A DNA stretch of 64,000 nucleotides from Diaporthe sp. PMI_573 (GCA_021399435.1 JAJTUP010000148.1:1-64000); one strand, 5' to 3'; positions 22,704-34,400 are shown, numbered from the stretch's first letter. Notes: generated from the letters alone by a model not told the origin. Made by a program: numbers and translations.

Positions 22704-23219
22704 TTCTATTTATGCAATTTACAAATACTGGTGGCTATCGCAACGCACCTTGGCCGATCTGCACGCATCAGATGCACATCGGAACATGGGCCTTCGTTGT
22801 GCGGTTTTCTTGGCGTTTGTGAAAAAGGAGCACCAAAATTGTCTCTATTTATCATCAATTCTGATCACAACCAAACACATCCCTTTCCTTGCCCGTCACC
22901 CTGAGCTTTTAAGCCGGAAGAATCAACGTGTTGAAGCCAAATGGCTGAAATGCTGCACAAAAAAAAAGATTAAAGGTTGGTTTTCTGGTGATTTGTCCTA
23001 CCCCAGATGAGGCTATAACCACTTCAGGAAAGCAAGTTGGTCGAGTTTGCCCTTAATTACCCAGGCGATGCTGGGGCTTCCTGTGACCCATTTTAAACTA
23101 AGGGTCTTCGCCGCTCAGATAACTACGTCTCTGACTCAACCACCACCATTCGGCAGACGATGGTTAGTTGCTTTTCTCATAAGAAACCCAGAGATTAAGG
23201 GTTACAGAGCCCGAGGGAT
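22704..23219. other. unassigned segment
   Basis: Short ORFs only. No motif or repeat seen. Confidence 0.35.
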
Positions 23220-23480
23220 GCACTCAAGCCGTGTCAATGGAGCGACGACAACGATAATTATGGACTGGTTTGCTATCTTTCGCCTTCCAGCTATATCCAA
23301 GATCAAGCCAGAAAACCGCCACAACGCCGACGAAGAAGGTATCGCCGAGGGTGATTGGGCATACTTCTATAACATGAAAATACGCGGGCTGCCCAGGCAT
23401 ACATCCACTGCGAAATCAAGGCCGAATATCTCAATCCTCTGCTGCGCAATGTTTTCCCGCAGAAAGCCCCCCATTCCGGG
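23220..23480 (+). pseudogene. pogo/Fot1-like DDE transposase fragment
   Basis: Within the plus frame 23047-23535, the stretch IMDWFAIFRLPAISKIKPEN followed by RHNADEEGIAEGD is the start of the DDE_1 catalytic domain of fungal pogo-type transposases. The usual pattern is I-K-P-E-N-R-x-N-x-D-E-x-G-I-x-E-G, where the D is the first catalytic residue. About 80 further codons are poorly conserved. The rest of the protein is missing. Confidence 0.7.
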
Positions 23481-24215
23481 CAATCCGCCAAGTGTTGGGC
23501 TCTCCCTCATCTCAGCCTCCGGCATCGCTCCTTGACTACCAGCACACTCTAATCTCTGGAGCCTCCTCAGCGTCTCGTTCTTCAATACAACTACCTTGGC
23601 ATTTTTCCGGACAGGGAGGTGGCGAAAGCGGTGATCGCCTGCCTCCGAAGAGAAAAAGTCAACCATCTCACACCTGATCCGTTGCTTCCACCCTCGAGGC
23701 ACCCACCGGATGCACTGATTGACGAGCCCATGACCGCAGTCATTTCCGCCCAAGCAGCCTAGATCCTTCCCAGCCAGGGTGCAGATGCATTGGGTATTGT
23801 TCTGTATACGATGGGACTTCAACTCCTCGCCTTTTGTCCAAATAAGCCTGTTTAACCGTGTCCGAAAATGCATCAGAGCAACATCAGAACTCTTTTTCCC
23901 CTCCTCATTACTGTTCCCGGAACATTGAATGCTATTTGCATAGACAATGCTTGATGTAAGTGCGGTTGTGATTGCCGGGTCTAGCATGGTGGTAGGCAGG
24001 GTATAGTCACCGGTCCTAAACTTGTCTTTTGCTGCCCGGGATGGTTGTCGCCGCCGGCTGACTGATTCAGGACCTTGCGACTTCGAATTTCTTGCAATCT
24101 CCTCTTTAAACCACCGTTCAGCACACCTGGCAAAACTCCAAACGCAGTATACATGACCTTTACGAAGGGCAGACGGAGAGACCGATTTATGGGAATCCAT
24201 GGGACCACCATACAT
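23367..24215 (-). CDS. hypothetical 282-aa ORF
   Basis: Open frame from ATG 24215. It overlaps the pogo fragment on the other strand at its 3' end, so at least the last 35-40 codons may be chance. A Cys-containing middle part (TQCICTLAGKDLGCLGGNDC) and a basic/aromatic stretch (IRWVPRGWKQRIRCEM) stand out. There is no signal peptide, membrane segment or family I recognise. It may be a decayed host gene or a fortuitous ORF. Confidence 0.3.
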   Translation of the reverse strand: MYGGPMDSHKSVSPSALRKGHVYCVWSFARCAERWFKEEIARNSKSQGPESVSRRRQPSRAAKDKFRTGDYTLPTTMLDPAITTALTSSIVYANSIQCSGNSNEEGKKSSDVALMHFRTRLNRLIWTKGEELKSHRIQNNTQCICTLAGKDLGCLGGNDCGHGLVNQCIRWVPRGWKQRIRCEMVDFFSSEAGDHRFRHLPVRKNAKVVVLKNETLRRLQRLECAGSQGAMPEAEMRESPTLGGLPGMGGFLRENIAQQRIEIFGLDFAVDVCLGSPRIFML

Positions 24216-25689
24216 ATTATACGACGAAAACGAAACAGTTGAAGCTTCGAAGATTTAAATCAAGGAGATACTGTATATTTAAGGAAAAATGGTACCGTGT
24301 GTATAGTACATTTGACTAACCACAAATACATCAGCTCCCATGTTATCGTACTGTACTTTTATAGCACTTTAAATGGCACTAGGTACTAAACCGTGAAAAC
24401 TGTACGTTTGGTGTAAAAATGGATTAATGAGGAATTGAGAAGGGTTTTACATTTATACTTTTCTTAAGATTCTTAGCCTTGTCTACTTTACAAATACAGT
24501 GGGAACCGAAATTAGTGTCCTGCGATCCGCGCTGCAAGCTGTACATATGTAGTCCTTGCGGTAAAGTATTGTTAATTTATATGTACGGTGGCACTTTAGT
24601 GGTCTGGTATATCAAGACAGGTCGAAAGTTACCAAGGTCTGGTACGAAAGTCCCCGTTCTGTTCCCTATGGATTGTTTAAAGTACTTTTTGGAGCTTTCG
24701 GGGCAAGATGCATAGTCTCGTCTGTCATTGAAATGTGACCACGCCTCAATCACTGAGCATGATTAGTCATTTGAAGGGTACATTATACATGGATTGTTTG
24801 GGCATGGCTTACTTTTTACACCTTCTGTTGGTACGGCCCTGACTGCCAAGGGTCAGGGGTCTTTGCACGTGCAAATAGGGGCGAGCAAAAGGAACCACCG
24901 TACGTGTCTGGGTACGGGTTCGATTCTTGCTACGGAAAGAAGAAGAGAGGTCATCGCCATCGTGGGCGCCGAAGCACTTGGTGTAGTGGCCAGCCCTCTG
25001 CTGACTAAGCCAGACCGGCCCTTCTGATTGGCCACAGCCGGGCCGGGCGTGCGGTCCCTTCAACGGTCACCAAATCCACACCTTCCTTTCTTGTTATCCT
25101 CTGATCAACATCAGTGCACTCCTTTACAGGCAAACTTCCGCCGTCGGGCATAGAACCGATGAGCTTTAACCCCATGTACTGGCCCGCTGTCTAATGGATG
25201 CATCGGAAGCAGTCTGCTTATTGAGATGCGCACAGACTGTCGGCACAAATCCAGAAAGGCAAGCAGTAGAGAGGCACAATCCGCATTTGCCATTAGCCTT
25301 GTAGGCTTCACTGCCACAACTGCCCTAAGCGCAAGATTGATGGTGTGCCACGTTGCAATATGTACAATTGGTTCTATAATATGCGATTGTCCCCACCCAA
25401 ATGCGTCCTCATTGCATGTGTACCTTGTAGGTAAACCATCCCCCCCTGATACCCCGCCCAGATGACGCGTTTATGCGCGTAACGCGGGTGTGGGGGTGCG
25501 GCAGACCGGGGGTGCGGCAGATGTGGTGTAGGTACGTTACACGAAGACAAGAGAAATACTGACTCTTACGTTACTATAGCGACTGGGAAGAGTTTATTTT
25601 TGACTGCTCCTGCTCCTATACTAAACGAATGAACTACGGCCATCTCGCCCGTAATCATCTCAACCACCTATACTTTGGTGTACAGGCCC
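24216..25689. other. long stretch with no recognised gene
   Basis: Only short ORFs (24479-24715 plus, 24794-25027 plus, 25111-25317 minus, 25226-25465 plus), all lacking motifs. AT-rich up to about 24500, GC-balanced after. A short direct repeat, gggggtgcggcaga, occurs at about 25492-25520. Confidence 0.4.
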
Positions 25690-25870
25690 TCAAGAAGGTT
25701 TGGAATGTGCCCGAGATCTGCGACAAGTGCACGTTGATAGACTTCCATCACTAATCGTCGCCATCAAGTTCCCTATTCGTCTTGAGGGCCTAGCTTCCCG
25801 CTACCACAACTTCAGCTCCTACGAGCCTGAGTTGTTCCCTGGTCTTATCTATCGCATGGCAAAGGCAATC
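25690..25870 (+). pseudogene. TATA-binding protein (TBP) C-terminal repeat fragment
   Basis: At about 25765-25858 the plus strand encodes [20 protein letters not shown] followed by [11 protein letters not shown]. This is the highly conserved second half-repeat of eukaryotic TBP, one residue off the usual fungal text (Y for H in S-R-H-H). Upstream, about 25690-25760, nucleotide traces of the preceding TBP segment can be followed with small indels; downstream, traces of the I-K-P-K-I-V-L-L-I-F strand are scrambled by a deletion. There are no start codon, no first repeat and no intact C-terminus. Functional TBP is single-copy and essential in fungi, so this is a duplicated, broken piece. Motif identity is very strong for its length. 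Confidence 0.85.
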
Positions 25871-27050
25871 AGCTGCATTTTCAACTACCTTCGGACGCAG
25901 GGAGATTTCTACGAGAGGAGGGACGGATGGGCGATCGCGGGGAGGCTGGATAGGGAGAATATGCGAGATTCCGAAGCTTGTCAAAGGTGGAAGTAACGAG
26001 GCTACGGGAATCAAAGCTGGTTTAGAGGGGCGAAAGAGATGCCCGCTGGCAGAGGCTTGGCAGAGGCTTGTGTGCGTGAAAGCAGATAGCTTATTAAAAG
26101 GGAATCTTTCGTTTGTGGTCCCCACGTGCACCATTGACTACCCCGCACTTCTAGAGTACGTGAACACCGCACAACAACGAGCCGCATGAAATGCCATGGG
26201 CGAGTCTAGCGACGATGTTTTGAGAGGCTCCGTCGAGCGGTGGCTATAGCACTGCCATTACGCGATGGCTAACATGACAGCCACAAGGTAGGAATCTCGG
26301 GCAGCATTTTGCGGGATGAGTCGCTTGCGTCGTAATCTGGAGACTTTCGATTGGAACGTTGGGACTATGATTTGGACCAGGCGTAACCGGGTACAATTCG
26401 CTGCACTTCCGCTGGAGATAAGTCCTGTTGACGAAGGCCAGGACCGACCGGTCTGACCATGACCGAGTACTGCGGTGACCTTGGTTTCTAACGGTCTTCA
26501 GCGACATTGCTCGGGCGCGAGGGGTACATGAATCGTTTTCTTCTATTTACTCTGTGAGACCTCTTAAAGTGCGGCTCACAGATGCTTTGCTTTTAATGCA
26601 TGGTCTATAACAGGGAGTACGCAGGTAATGCGACCGCAGTTCCTCAACATGGGGTTTTTGCTTCGATCGCTCGAAATACTATTTTCAAGAAGTCCTTTGT
26701 TTTGGTGACGCGTATTCTGCTCTCAACCTGAACAAAAGTCAAGTCACAACTGTACTGTACTTTGTATTTACCCTACAGTACTTTACAGTACAGTACAAGT
26801 ACGTGGAATGAGCATTACAACACGTACAGTACTTCTGTTAGTCCAGGTATGATTCAACAAGGGAGAGCAATACAGTACAGCACTGTCTTGTACGGTGCCA
26901 CAAATGAATCATATGCACAATAGTACTGTATGTATACGTATTACAATTCAGTCCAGATTGGTGTATTGCATATATAAAATACAAGGACGAACTCGTACGA
27001 TCAGACCTGGCTGCGACTCTCATCTTGATCTATGTTTGTAACTGTTCAAC
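25871..27050. other. unassigned DNA with GTAC-rich palindromes
   Basis: No recognised gene. At about 26745-26835 and 26920-26940 the sequence is dense in gtactgtac/cagtacagtac units that form short inverted repeats. Confidence 0.45.
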
Positions 27051-27290
27051 ATGAAACCAAATATTTGTGAGACACCGTCGGCAAGGTTAACAAGGTCAAA
27101 AAGAACAAAGCTAGATCTCGAGATTGCTCGTAAACGATACCATACAATTTTGAAAAAGGTAGATGAGTACCACACGCTTTGTAACGCGGAGGTACTACAG
27201 ACGAGGGAGGTTTTGCGTATACACCACTCAACCGGAAAATAAGATGTGGCCGCCAGCTCTGGGAGACATTGTGAGTATTAGTCGAATTTC
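27051..27290 (+). pseudogene. small MADS-box-like (SRF-type) gene, frameshifted
   Basis: The ORF from ATG 27051 (63 aa) reads TRSKRTKLDLEIARKRYHTI, then LKKVDEYHTLCNAEV. This follows the MADS pattern of R-K-x-x-x-x-x-L-K-K-x-x-E-x-x-x-L-C-x-A-E-V, as in small fungal MADS-like proteins. The ORF stops at TAA 27242, but a +1 frame change just there gives MWPPALGDIV, which resembles the W-P-P-x-x-x-x-I element that follows in that family. GTGAGT at about 27271 could be an intron donor. Full MADS proteins bind CArG-type DNA as dimers; this one is short and lacks some of the usual basic N-terminus. Tentative. Confidence 0.45.
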
Positions 27291-27654
27291 AGGTTTACAG
27301 TATCAACCCTAATCCGTTCAAGATGCTTACATACCCACTTCCGGAAATCCGCACTCCCACCACGATTGTTCGAGGCGCCGAGCGGGGGGATAGAAATGAA
27401 TCCGACTCTGCAAGCCGGAGGTCTCGCAATCGTGAAGTTACAGGGTAGTGCTGACTCAGGGGCTCTATGCCTGAGACCAGCAAGTGCCAGCTATCCATCA
27501 TAACTCACTCAATCGGGTCAAGGCTTGTCTCAAGGGTTTAAGGAGGTCCTATGATTCTGTACAACCATTCGGTGTAAATGGTCATGCCATCTCAAAATAT
27601 TCTCGGCTTTCAATAGAACTATAGACATTACATATAATGCATGGCCTTTTTTCC
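27291..27654. other. unassigned segment
   Basis: No motif. A 68-codon minus ORF (27295-27501) is unremarkable. Confidence 0.35.
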
Positions 27655-28460
27655 ATTCGACTAGGACTTATGTATCACGGAGGAGGATCTCTGCTGTGAG
27701 CTGGATCTTTTCCTAGAACCCATCAGGATAGGGCTAGCTGTACGCTATGAGCGAAGGTGGCACGGGAAATTCTTTGAGAGAGCAGGGCGACCTGGCACGC
27801 CTCTAGATGGCGAGCAGAAGCGCATGGAAGCGGAAGCGGCGACAACTGCGTGGTTTGCTGGGAAGACCTTGGCTGGATAGGATTTCAAAAGTGTTCGTAC
27901 GGTTTGAGACCCGACATCAAAAAGACGACGACGCCCGACTTAAACGACCTAGAGCCGGGCGACTGGATCCATCAAGCCGACCGCTAGCTCTTGCGTAAGG
28001 TCTAATGGAGCCGCGGGCATTTGCTGCTGCTGCTGCTTGATATGGCTCTATTCGGCTTCGTCGCCGGCGTCGACATCTATAGCGGCCTGTGGGCCGGCCG
28101 CGGCTTTATTTCCACTGCGGCCTGGGCGTCGCTAGGCGTCTCTACGGTGGCCATTTTGATATACATAGTGACTATGTTTATCGAATAGGAGTACGAAACC
28201 ATGATTGCATCACAATTGTGAGTCGGCGTCGTCTGGGGCCCCATCGAGATCGCGCTCAAAGCCAGCAGCCTGCGCCTGCTGAACGCCGCCGATAGCAGCG
28301 ACGGCGCGACTTACAAAATCCGGATTCTATTTGGCCTGGCCCTTGCTCTGATTGTAGTTCTTGCGGTGCTCGGCACCTCACTTGTCATATTCACAATCTA
28401 CAATACAGTCTTTCCCGCCCCCCAAGAACGAGGAGGAGGACAAGGAGCCGAATAATCTGA
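27655..28460 (+). pseudogene. membrane-protein gene fossil
   Basis: Decayed coding text in several plus frames. The first part, about 27675-27860, reads LCCELDLFLEPIRIGLAVRY and then ERRWHGKFFERAGRPGTPLD before a TAG. About 27910-27985 in another frame gives PDLNDLEPGDWIHQADR. From 28053, ALFGFVAGVDIYSGLWAGRG and WASLGVSTVAILIYIVTMFI form membrane segments, with TAG and TGA stops in frame at about 28186 and 28227. A last helix, LFGLALALIVVLAVLGTSLV, ends in TAA near 28457. Two or three transmembrane helices are evident. Family unknown. The stops are of the type RIP makes (CAG to TAG, CGA to TGA). Confidence 0.5.
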
Positions 28461-28656
28461 AGAATCAGACGCTCGGCGGAGAGAAGTTGTACAGGTCTAA
28501 GGCCCCGCCTGACGGCTTGTCGGATAAGGACCGGACGCGTTTATGTGCTGCGGTAGATTGCGGTACAAACTACCTGTGCTAGGAATATGAGAGAACATGA
28601 ATTTAAATATCAACGGCGCCTTTAACCGCGCAACATGACCATCCGTATTTGATGAG

Positions 28657-28664
28657 GAGTACTC
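28657..28664. repeat. 8-bp target-site duplication (left)
   Basis: GAGTACTC borders the left inverted repeat and recurs at 29364-29371. Eight bases is the size made by hAT-type transposases. The unit is itself palindromic, which slightly weakens the argument. Confidence 0.65.
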
Positions 28665-29363
28665 GCAGCCAGCGTCCGCCCACCCAGTGTTGAGCGTCCG
28701 CCCACCCAGCATTTCACTTTCCGCCTACCCAGTACCTAAATTTGATAGCAAACTCTAAGTGTTTAGAAGTATCTTTCCGACTAAGTAAAATTTACCCCGC
28801 TTCTCCAAATTTTAGAGTACTTTTTAGTACCTTTGGCTTTTTGGCCCTCTAGCCCTCTGGCTCTCTGGCCTTCTAGCCCTCTGGCCCCCTGGCCCTCTAG
28901 CCCTCTGTAGCTTTCTGCAGCCTTCTGGCCCTCTGGCCCTTTATAGCTCTCTATAGCCCTCTATAGATCTTTATAGCCCTCTGGCTCTCGTAGCTCTCTG
29001 CAGCCCTCTATAGCTTTCTACAGCCCTCTGGCTCTCTGCAGCCTTCTGTAGCCTTCTGGCTTTCTGTAGCCTTTTGTAGCCTTCTGACTCTTTGCAGCCC
29101 TCTACAGCCTTCTGGCTCTCTATAGCTCTCTGCAGCCCTCTGGCCCTCTAGAGCTCTCTGCGGCCCTCTAGCTCTATAGCCCTTTGTACCTCTAAGTATT
29201 TCTTAATTAGAGATTTTAGCGTAAAAAGCTGAATGCGGGGTTGATTAGTAAGAAAGATACTTTAAAATATTAGTAGCCTTCTCCAAACTTTAGGTACTGG
29301 GTGGGCGGAAAGTAAAACACTGGGTGGGCGGACGCTCAACACTGGGTGGGCGGACGCTGGCTG
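28665..29363. mobile_element. 0.7-kb non-autonomous TIR element (MITE-like)
   Basis: Inverted repeats of about 77 bp, with only a handful of mismatches, lie at 28666-28742 and 29287-29363. Each begins CAGCCAGCGTCCGCCCACCC and contains two or three copies of a CGTCCGCCCACCCAG-type unit. The element has no coding capacity. Its interior (28835-29190) is a minisatellite. Size, absence of ORFs, TIRs and the 8-bp GAGTACTC flanks fit a hAT-type MITE. The autonomous partner was not identified in the window. Confidence 0.75.
28835..29190. repeat. CT-rich minisatellite (ccctctggc / gccctcta units)
   Basis: Dozens of degenerate 9-11-base units built on (ta)gccctctgg and agctctctgcag run through the inside of the TIR element. 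The variants alternate without long-range order. Confidence 0.8.
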
Positions 29364-29371
29364 GAGTACTC
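29364..29371. repeat. 8-bp target-site duplication (right)
   Basis: GAGTACTC, identical to the left copy at 28657-28664. Confidence 0.65.
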
Positions 29372-31129
29372 GGCTCTGTGGTCCTCCCTGTGAAGAAACT
29401 TCCTCTGTTCCTTCCGCTGCCTCTACCTCCTCTGCTGCAACTGCTGCCCCTGTTTCTTTTAACCTCTTTTTAATCCATCGAGATTGTTATCAACACTCTC
29501 ATTCTCTTTCATGTCTTCATTTACGTGAACCAACTTCTTTTCCACAGCATCTATGGGAAACCGAAGCCCCATGTCAGTCCAAGGCAGACTCGCAACCCCC
29601 TGTGCCTGTGCGCCTGAGCCACGCTTGGCAGGGCAAAATGTTGGGCGCATACAGGTACAAGCAAGCGCAAGCAGACGGACTTCCGAGAAAGCCTCAAATA
29701 CGTCAGTACACACGTGTAGATAGCAAGCAAGAACACCGAAGGGAAGACAGGTTGTAGTCAAGGCCGACCAGGGTAATTGTCGATTCCTCAGAATAGTTCG
29801 CTCCCCGGAAATATTGGTAAATATACATCTCCATGCAGAGTGGAAGCAATGGCCAGAACCCACAACCCTGAGGATGAGACAGATGACCTGAGCGACTCGT
29901 ACCATTCGTACCAGTTTCTCGAATGTTGGTATTGAAAATGAACCATGTCATTTACTTTGTATGCGCCGAAGTCGACTATCACAAGAGACGAGCCACGTTG
30001 TACCCAACCTGACCGCCACGACACTAACGCCTGGGGTGTTTATATAACGTATAACGACAGCCCAGGGATGCCGCATTGATGAACGTGGCGACCATTGATG
30101 GCAACCAATTGGGCAAAACCAGCATCACAAGTTTTTATAATATAGTAAAGAACGTGATCTATTTTTACATAGTCTATCTCTCACCGATGTAGGCGCAAGG
30201 AGACGGCACGGGAAAATTATGGGTTTGTCTAAGGGCAAGATTCGCACGGTTGTAAACGTGGATCTACATGAGATATACAAGGAATCAAGGGAAGACATTG
30301 GACGAAAGGTCATAAGGCCCAGCTGCGGCGATAGTGTCTGTGTGGAGGGCAGGTATTAACGCCTAAGTGCGACTACGACGAGGTAAATCATAATTCACTA
30401 TCTAAGAGTTACATATTTTAACCCTATTTTACTTGATTGGAAGTCGGTTCTTTAAGCATCTCAACGATGTTGGTGTGGAGTTTTGGGCAGGGCTTGCTGA
30501 CAGGCCAGGGCTGATGCGTTGCTTACTTGTGCATCATAATAAAGGGCAGTGTAGGAACAGGTACACCACGAGAATAACGGTAGCTGCTGTGCCACCGCCC
30601 GTAACGCCAAGCAGCGCCGGACAAGGGCTCCGAAGACACCCATATGCTTTTGCTCCAAGGCGAGACCGTGATTGTTCTGGTCGAGGGCCATTGTGGGTGT
30701 TGTGATTGAATTTGATACTACAATCGTTGCAGAATGAGAGCAAGGGGCAGTTCCGCATGATATCGGCACTGAAATCGGTTGCAAACTTGACGATCAAGTG
30801 CAGGCTGAGGATGGAATCTACAGGCGCGACCGCCTCGCACATCAATGGACGCGCAATGCTCATGAGAGCGTCCGCATGTTGGCCCATCCGGAAGTTGCGG
30901 TAGTTTTCGCATTAGACATCAGTGAGAATCCGTTTAGTTACGTCTCGCAACTGCTATTGTGCGATATGGCGCTGCTGAGACGTGCTGCTGGCAATTTCCG
31001 CCGCGGGAAGGATTGACGTCCTCTAGACAAAGTCGATATCCGCGCGAAAACCCAGCCAGAATTTAGACATCAAATTTCCTGATATTGTCGGAGTAAGCGC
31101 AAGATGAACTGGACACGGTAAAGTGGCGA
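29372..31129. other. unassigned segment with overlapping ORFs
   Basis: ORFs on both strands (29459-29905 minus 148 codons; 30433-30705 plus; 30534-30887 minus; 30798-31016 plus) overlap and match no family I know. A plus-strand text at about 29800-30070 (EDETDDLSDSYHSYQFLECW) looks coding-like with two TGA/TAA breaks. No call is made. Confidence 0.35.
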
Positions 31130-31450
31130 ATTCAGCATGAAAATGGCATACTGAGCTGCGCCCCGTTTGTTATCGTAAAATTTGGCTATATCGAGGATGC
31201 AAGAAACTGCCCGAACTGTTTAAGTGCGAGAAGCCTACGCAGGGCTTGTTTGGCATCTTTATCATCTCAAAACTCATCAATAATGGCTGTGATATTTGCT
31301 GCATTTGGCTTCCATTTCTGTATGTCATGGATAGCATATTTGCGGCTTTTTGCATAAGAATATTCGGGCCTTCCCTGCTGTGCGACTGCCAGCAACATGG
31401 CTAGAGGGCTTAGAAATCGTATAGGGGAGTGGAATCCAAACTGATGATTC
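31130..31450 (-). pseudogene. unknown protein fragment with RIP-type stops
   Basis: The minus frame from about 31458 reads FHSPIRFLSPLAMLLAVAQQ and then GRPEYSYAKSRKYAIHDIQK. It continues past a TGA as DDKDAKQALRRLLALKQFGQ to a TAG and on to about 31130. A single frame with one TGA and one TAG suggests a recently inactivated gene. Family not recognised. It directly precedes the hAT element. Confidence 0.4.
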
Positions 31451-31469
31451 AGGACCACATCACTTCATC

Positions 31470-34400
31470 CAAGGCTCGGACCCACTACACTGCAAATCCA
31501 CGTGGACCACAAATAAGTGGCCCATCTCTATTACATCCACTTGTCGGCCCTCAGATTACGTAATAATCCACTACACTTGGACCTAATAGTGGATGTAATG
31601 GAGTAGATTTAGGTGGATTTAGGTACAGGGGGATATTCCCTGACCCTGTACGGTTTATAGTACTTATTTTTGTATATAGTTGCCTATTAAATCGAGGTAC
31701 CTGGACCCAAGTTAGCCAAGGTCGATCACCCCTACAGCTAATCTTATAACATTATATGAGAAACTACCCCTATTGAGCGCGTTTTCTACAGATTTCCTGC
31801 TTTGTTTTTGCCAAAAACTTTTTTTTTGACAATGTCAGCCAACCAGCCAGGCCAACCAGGCCAGCAGCAGCAGCTCGAAGACCGTCTTTTTCGCCATTTC
31901 AGAGGCTGGAATTGGTCAGAACGCACTCGTAATACTAGCTCTTAGCTGTGGGACTTTAGCTATAATATTCAACATCATAGCTTACACAAATAGGCTTGCA
32001 AGTACTATATCCTCGGAAATCGTCCCATTATCGCGAGTTTTACCTCTTTAGGTCTCCAGAACGCGGCAAATCATCTATGGCGTGAGCACAAAACACTAGC
32101 ACCAAAGGGAGAGAAAAGGAGCACAGCATAGCTCAAATCCGAAGGCGTACTGAAATCAAACCAGCCGACTATTGCATCTGTTTTGAAACTAGACATCAAC
32201 AAGCCTACAGAACAAAACATCGCAAATAGCTTTATCTCACGCTTTAATAAGCAATACTTTCAGCGTATGCTAGTCGAGTTAATCGTCAGTAGCAACTAGT
32301 CATTTTCTTTTGCCCAGAATCCCATCCTCCGAGAAATCTTCGACTATTTGAGTCCCTCCGTTTCAATCCAACGCGCCAACTTGAGTGTCAGGGCTGTCCG
32401 ATATAAGATCATTTAAGAGTATAACCGCCACAAGCAGACGGTTATTAAGGTGCTAAGGAACTCCCCTGGAGCGCTTTATATCTTATTTGATGGCTGGACG
32501 TCTCGAAATAAGCTTGCCCTCTACGGTATTGCTTGTTTTTTTAGAGATGAGAAGAATCGGCTATGTAAAATCATAATTAGGGTTCCAGAGGCTTATCGTC
32601 ACTTCGGCTTAACAATTGGTAGGGAGGTTCTCGACGTTTTACATACTCTTGGCGTGGGCCCAGAGAAGATTGGCTATTTTATACTTAACAATACTGAAAA
32701 CAACAATACTGTAATAGAGGTCATAGGTGCTAAACTTAGGTTTGATGGCCAACTACGCCAAGGATACTGTATTGGCCATATAATTAACTTGTCAGCCAAG
32801 GCGCTCTTATTTAGAAAAAACGCCAACGCGTTTGAGCAGCAATTATCAGGCGTAGAAGCGTTATCTGATGCTAAATACGCTCGATGGCGCAAAAGAGGAC
32901 CAGTTGGCAAGTTACACAATATTGTAGTTGATGTGCGTATTAGCCATCGGCTGATTTACTTATTCAAGGAGGTCTAGAGGGTAAGCGGTTTTACTAAATC
33001 CTATTTGTCTCATACTAATTCCATATATCTAACAGGACGAAATTAATCGCGCCACTACTCTTAAACTCCAATCGAAGAAACCAGTTAAGCTAATTATCGA
33101 TAACAATATGCGTTGGCTGTTACAACTCTACATGATCTGCAGGGCTTTATAGTTGAAAACCTCTATTGAACTCCTACTGATTAAGTATAAGGCGTAATGG
33201 GAGGACGAAAATCGGTCTAAAAAGACTGGCTAAGTGATATAAGCCAAGTTGGCGAGAAAACCATATATCCTCCAAGACGAGAATCAGCTAACGGACAAAG
33301 ACTGGGAGGTTCTTTATCATTTAGAGGCTATTCTAACTGTTTTTAAGACCATGGTAAAGATGCTTGAGGGTAATGGACACACCTACAGGCATAAGCAAGG
33401 CTGGACTGGCTTCTATGGCAATATCTGGAACATAGTGCTTGGCTATGAGTTGCTGCTTAATATACTAGAAGAATATAAGCAGCTTGCTGCTAACTTTCCT
33501 AATCTAGAGCACTTCTGCATTAAAATCAACCTTGCTTAGGACAAGCTGGATGAATATTATCGGCGGCTGGACGAGACGCCTATCTACTATACGGCTATGG
33601 TGCTCCATCCAGCCTATTGTTGGGACTGGTTTGATGAAATATAGGCTTATAAGCCTAGTTAGGTTGAAAAGGCAAAAGAGATAGTTACCAATATCTGGCT
33701 GTCTGATTACGCTTATCTCGAGGTTAGAACCAGCAGCAATAGAGGCGACGACGAGCCTCTAGCAAAAAGATCTTGGTTTTTTAACCCCTTCGAGAAGAAC
33801 AGCCGTCTGCCAAGCTTAACACTAGCCTTCGCAGCAGCTATTGTTGGTAACGAGTACTAAGCGTGGTAGACAGATTGTAATGTTAGCAATAGTAACGTTT
33901 GTAATCTAATTAGTTACTGGATCACTAAGCAAAGCAGATATCCTTAATTATCCAGGATGGCCTTAGACTTTCTGACAATCTAGCCGATGTTAGCCGAGTG
34001 TGAGAGGTTATTTTCAGCTACTGGCAAAATAGTCTCGGGGTTACGTATAAACCTAGATGCTGAGATTATCGCTATTTGTCAGGTTTTACGCTCTTGGTAC
34101 CGTGCTGGCATTATCAAGGACCTGGATCCATTGCTTAAGTCGCACCTTAAAAGTAAGCTGGATGGCGGTTGTGGGACTCTAGGCAACGACGAGCTGGCGC
34201 TTGCTGAGTCAAAATGGCTATTGGAGGGCGAGAATAGCGCCAGAAAGGTTGACGATTTATTACAGTAGCAACAGGCTGAAGAGTTAGTGTCAACCTCTGA
34301 AAGTGAGGCTGAATAGGCGTCGACGAGGTTGTGAATAGCCTCAAAAATCCACTTATAAATCCACTTATAAATCCACGTGTGTATATCCATTCCACTCCGG

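Noticed and set aside
23367..24215. 282-codon minus ORF as a confident gene
   Set aside because: Kept only at low confidence, because its 3' end overlaps a clear pogo transposase fragment on the other strand.
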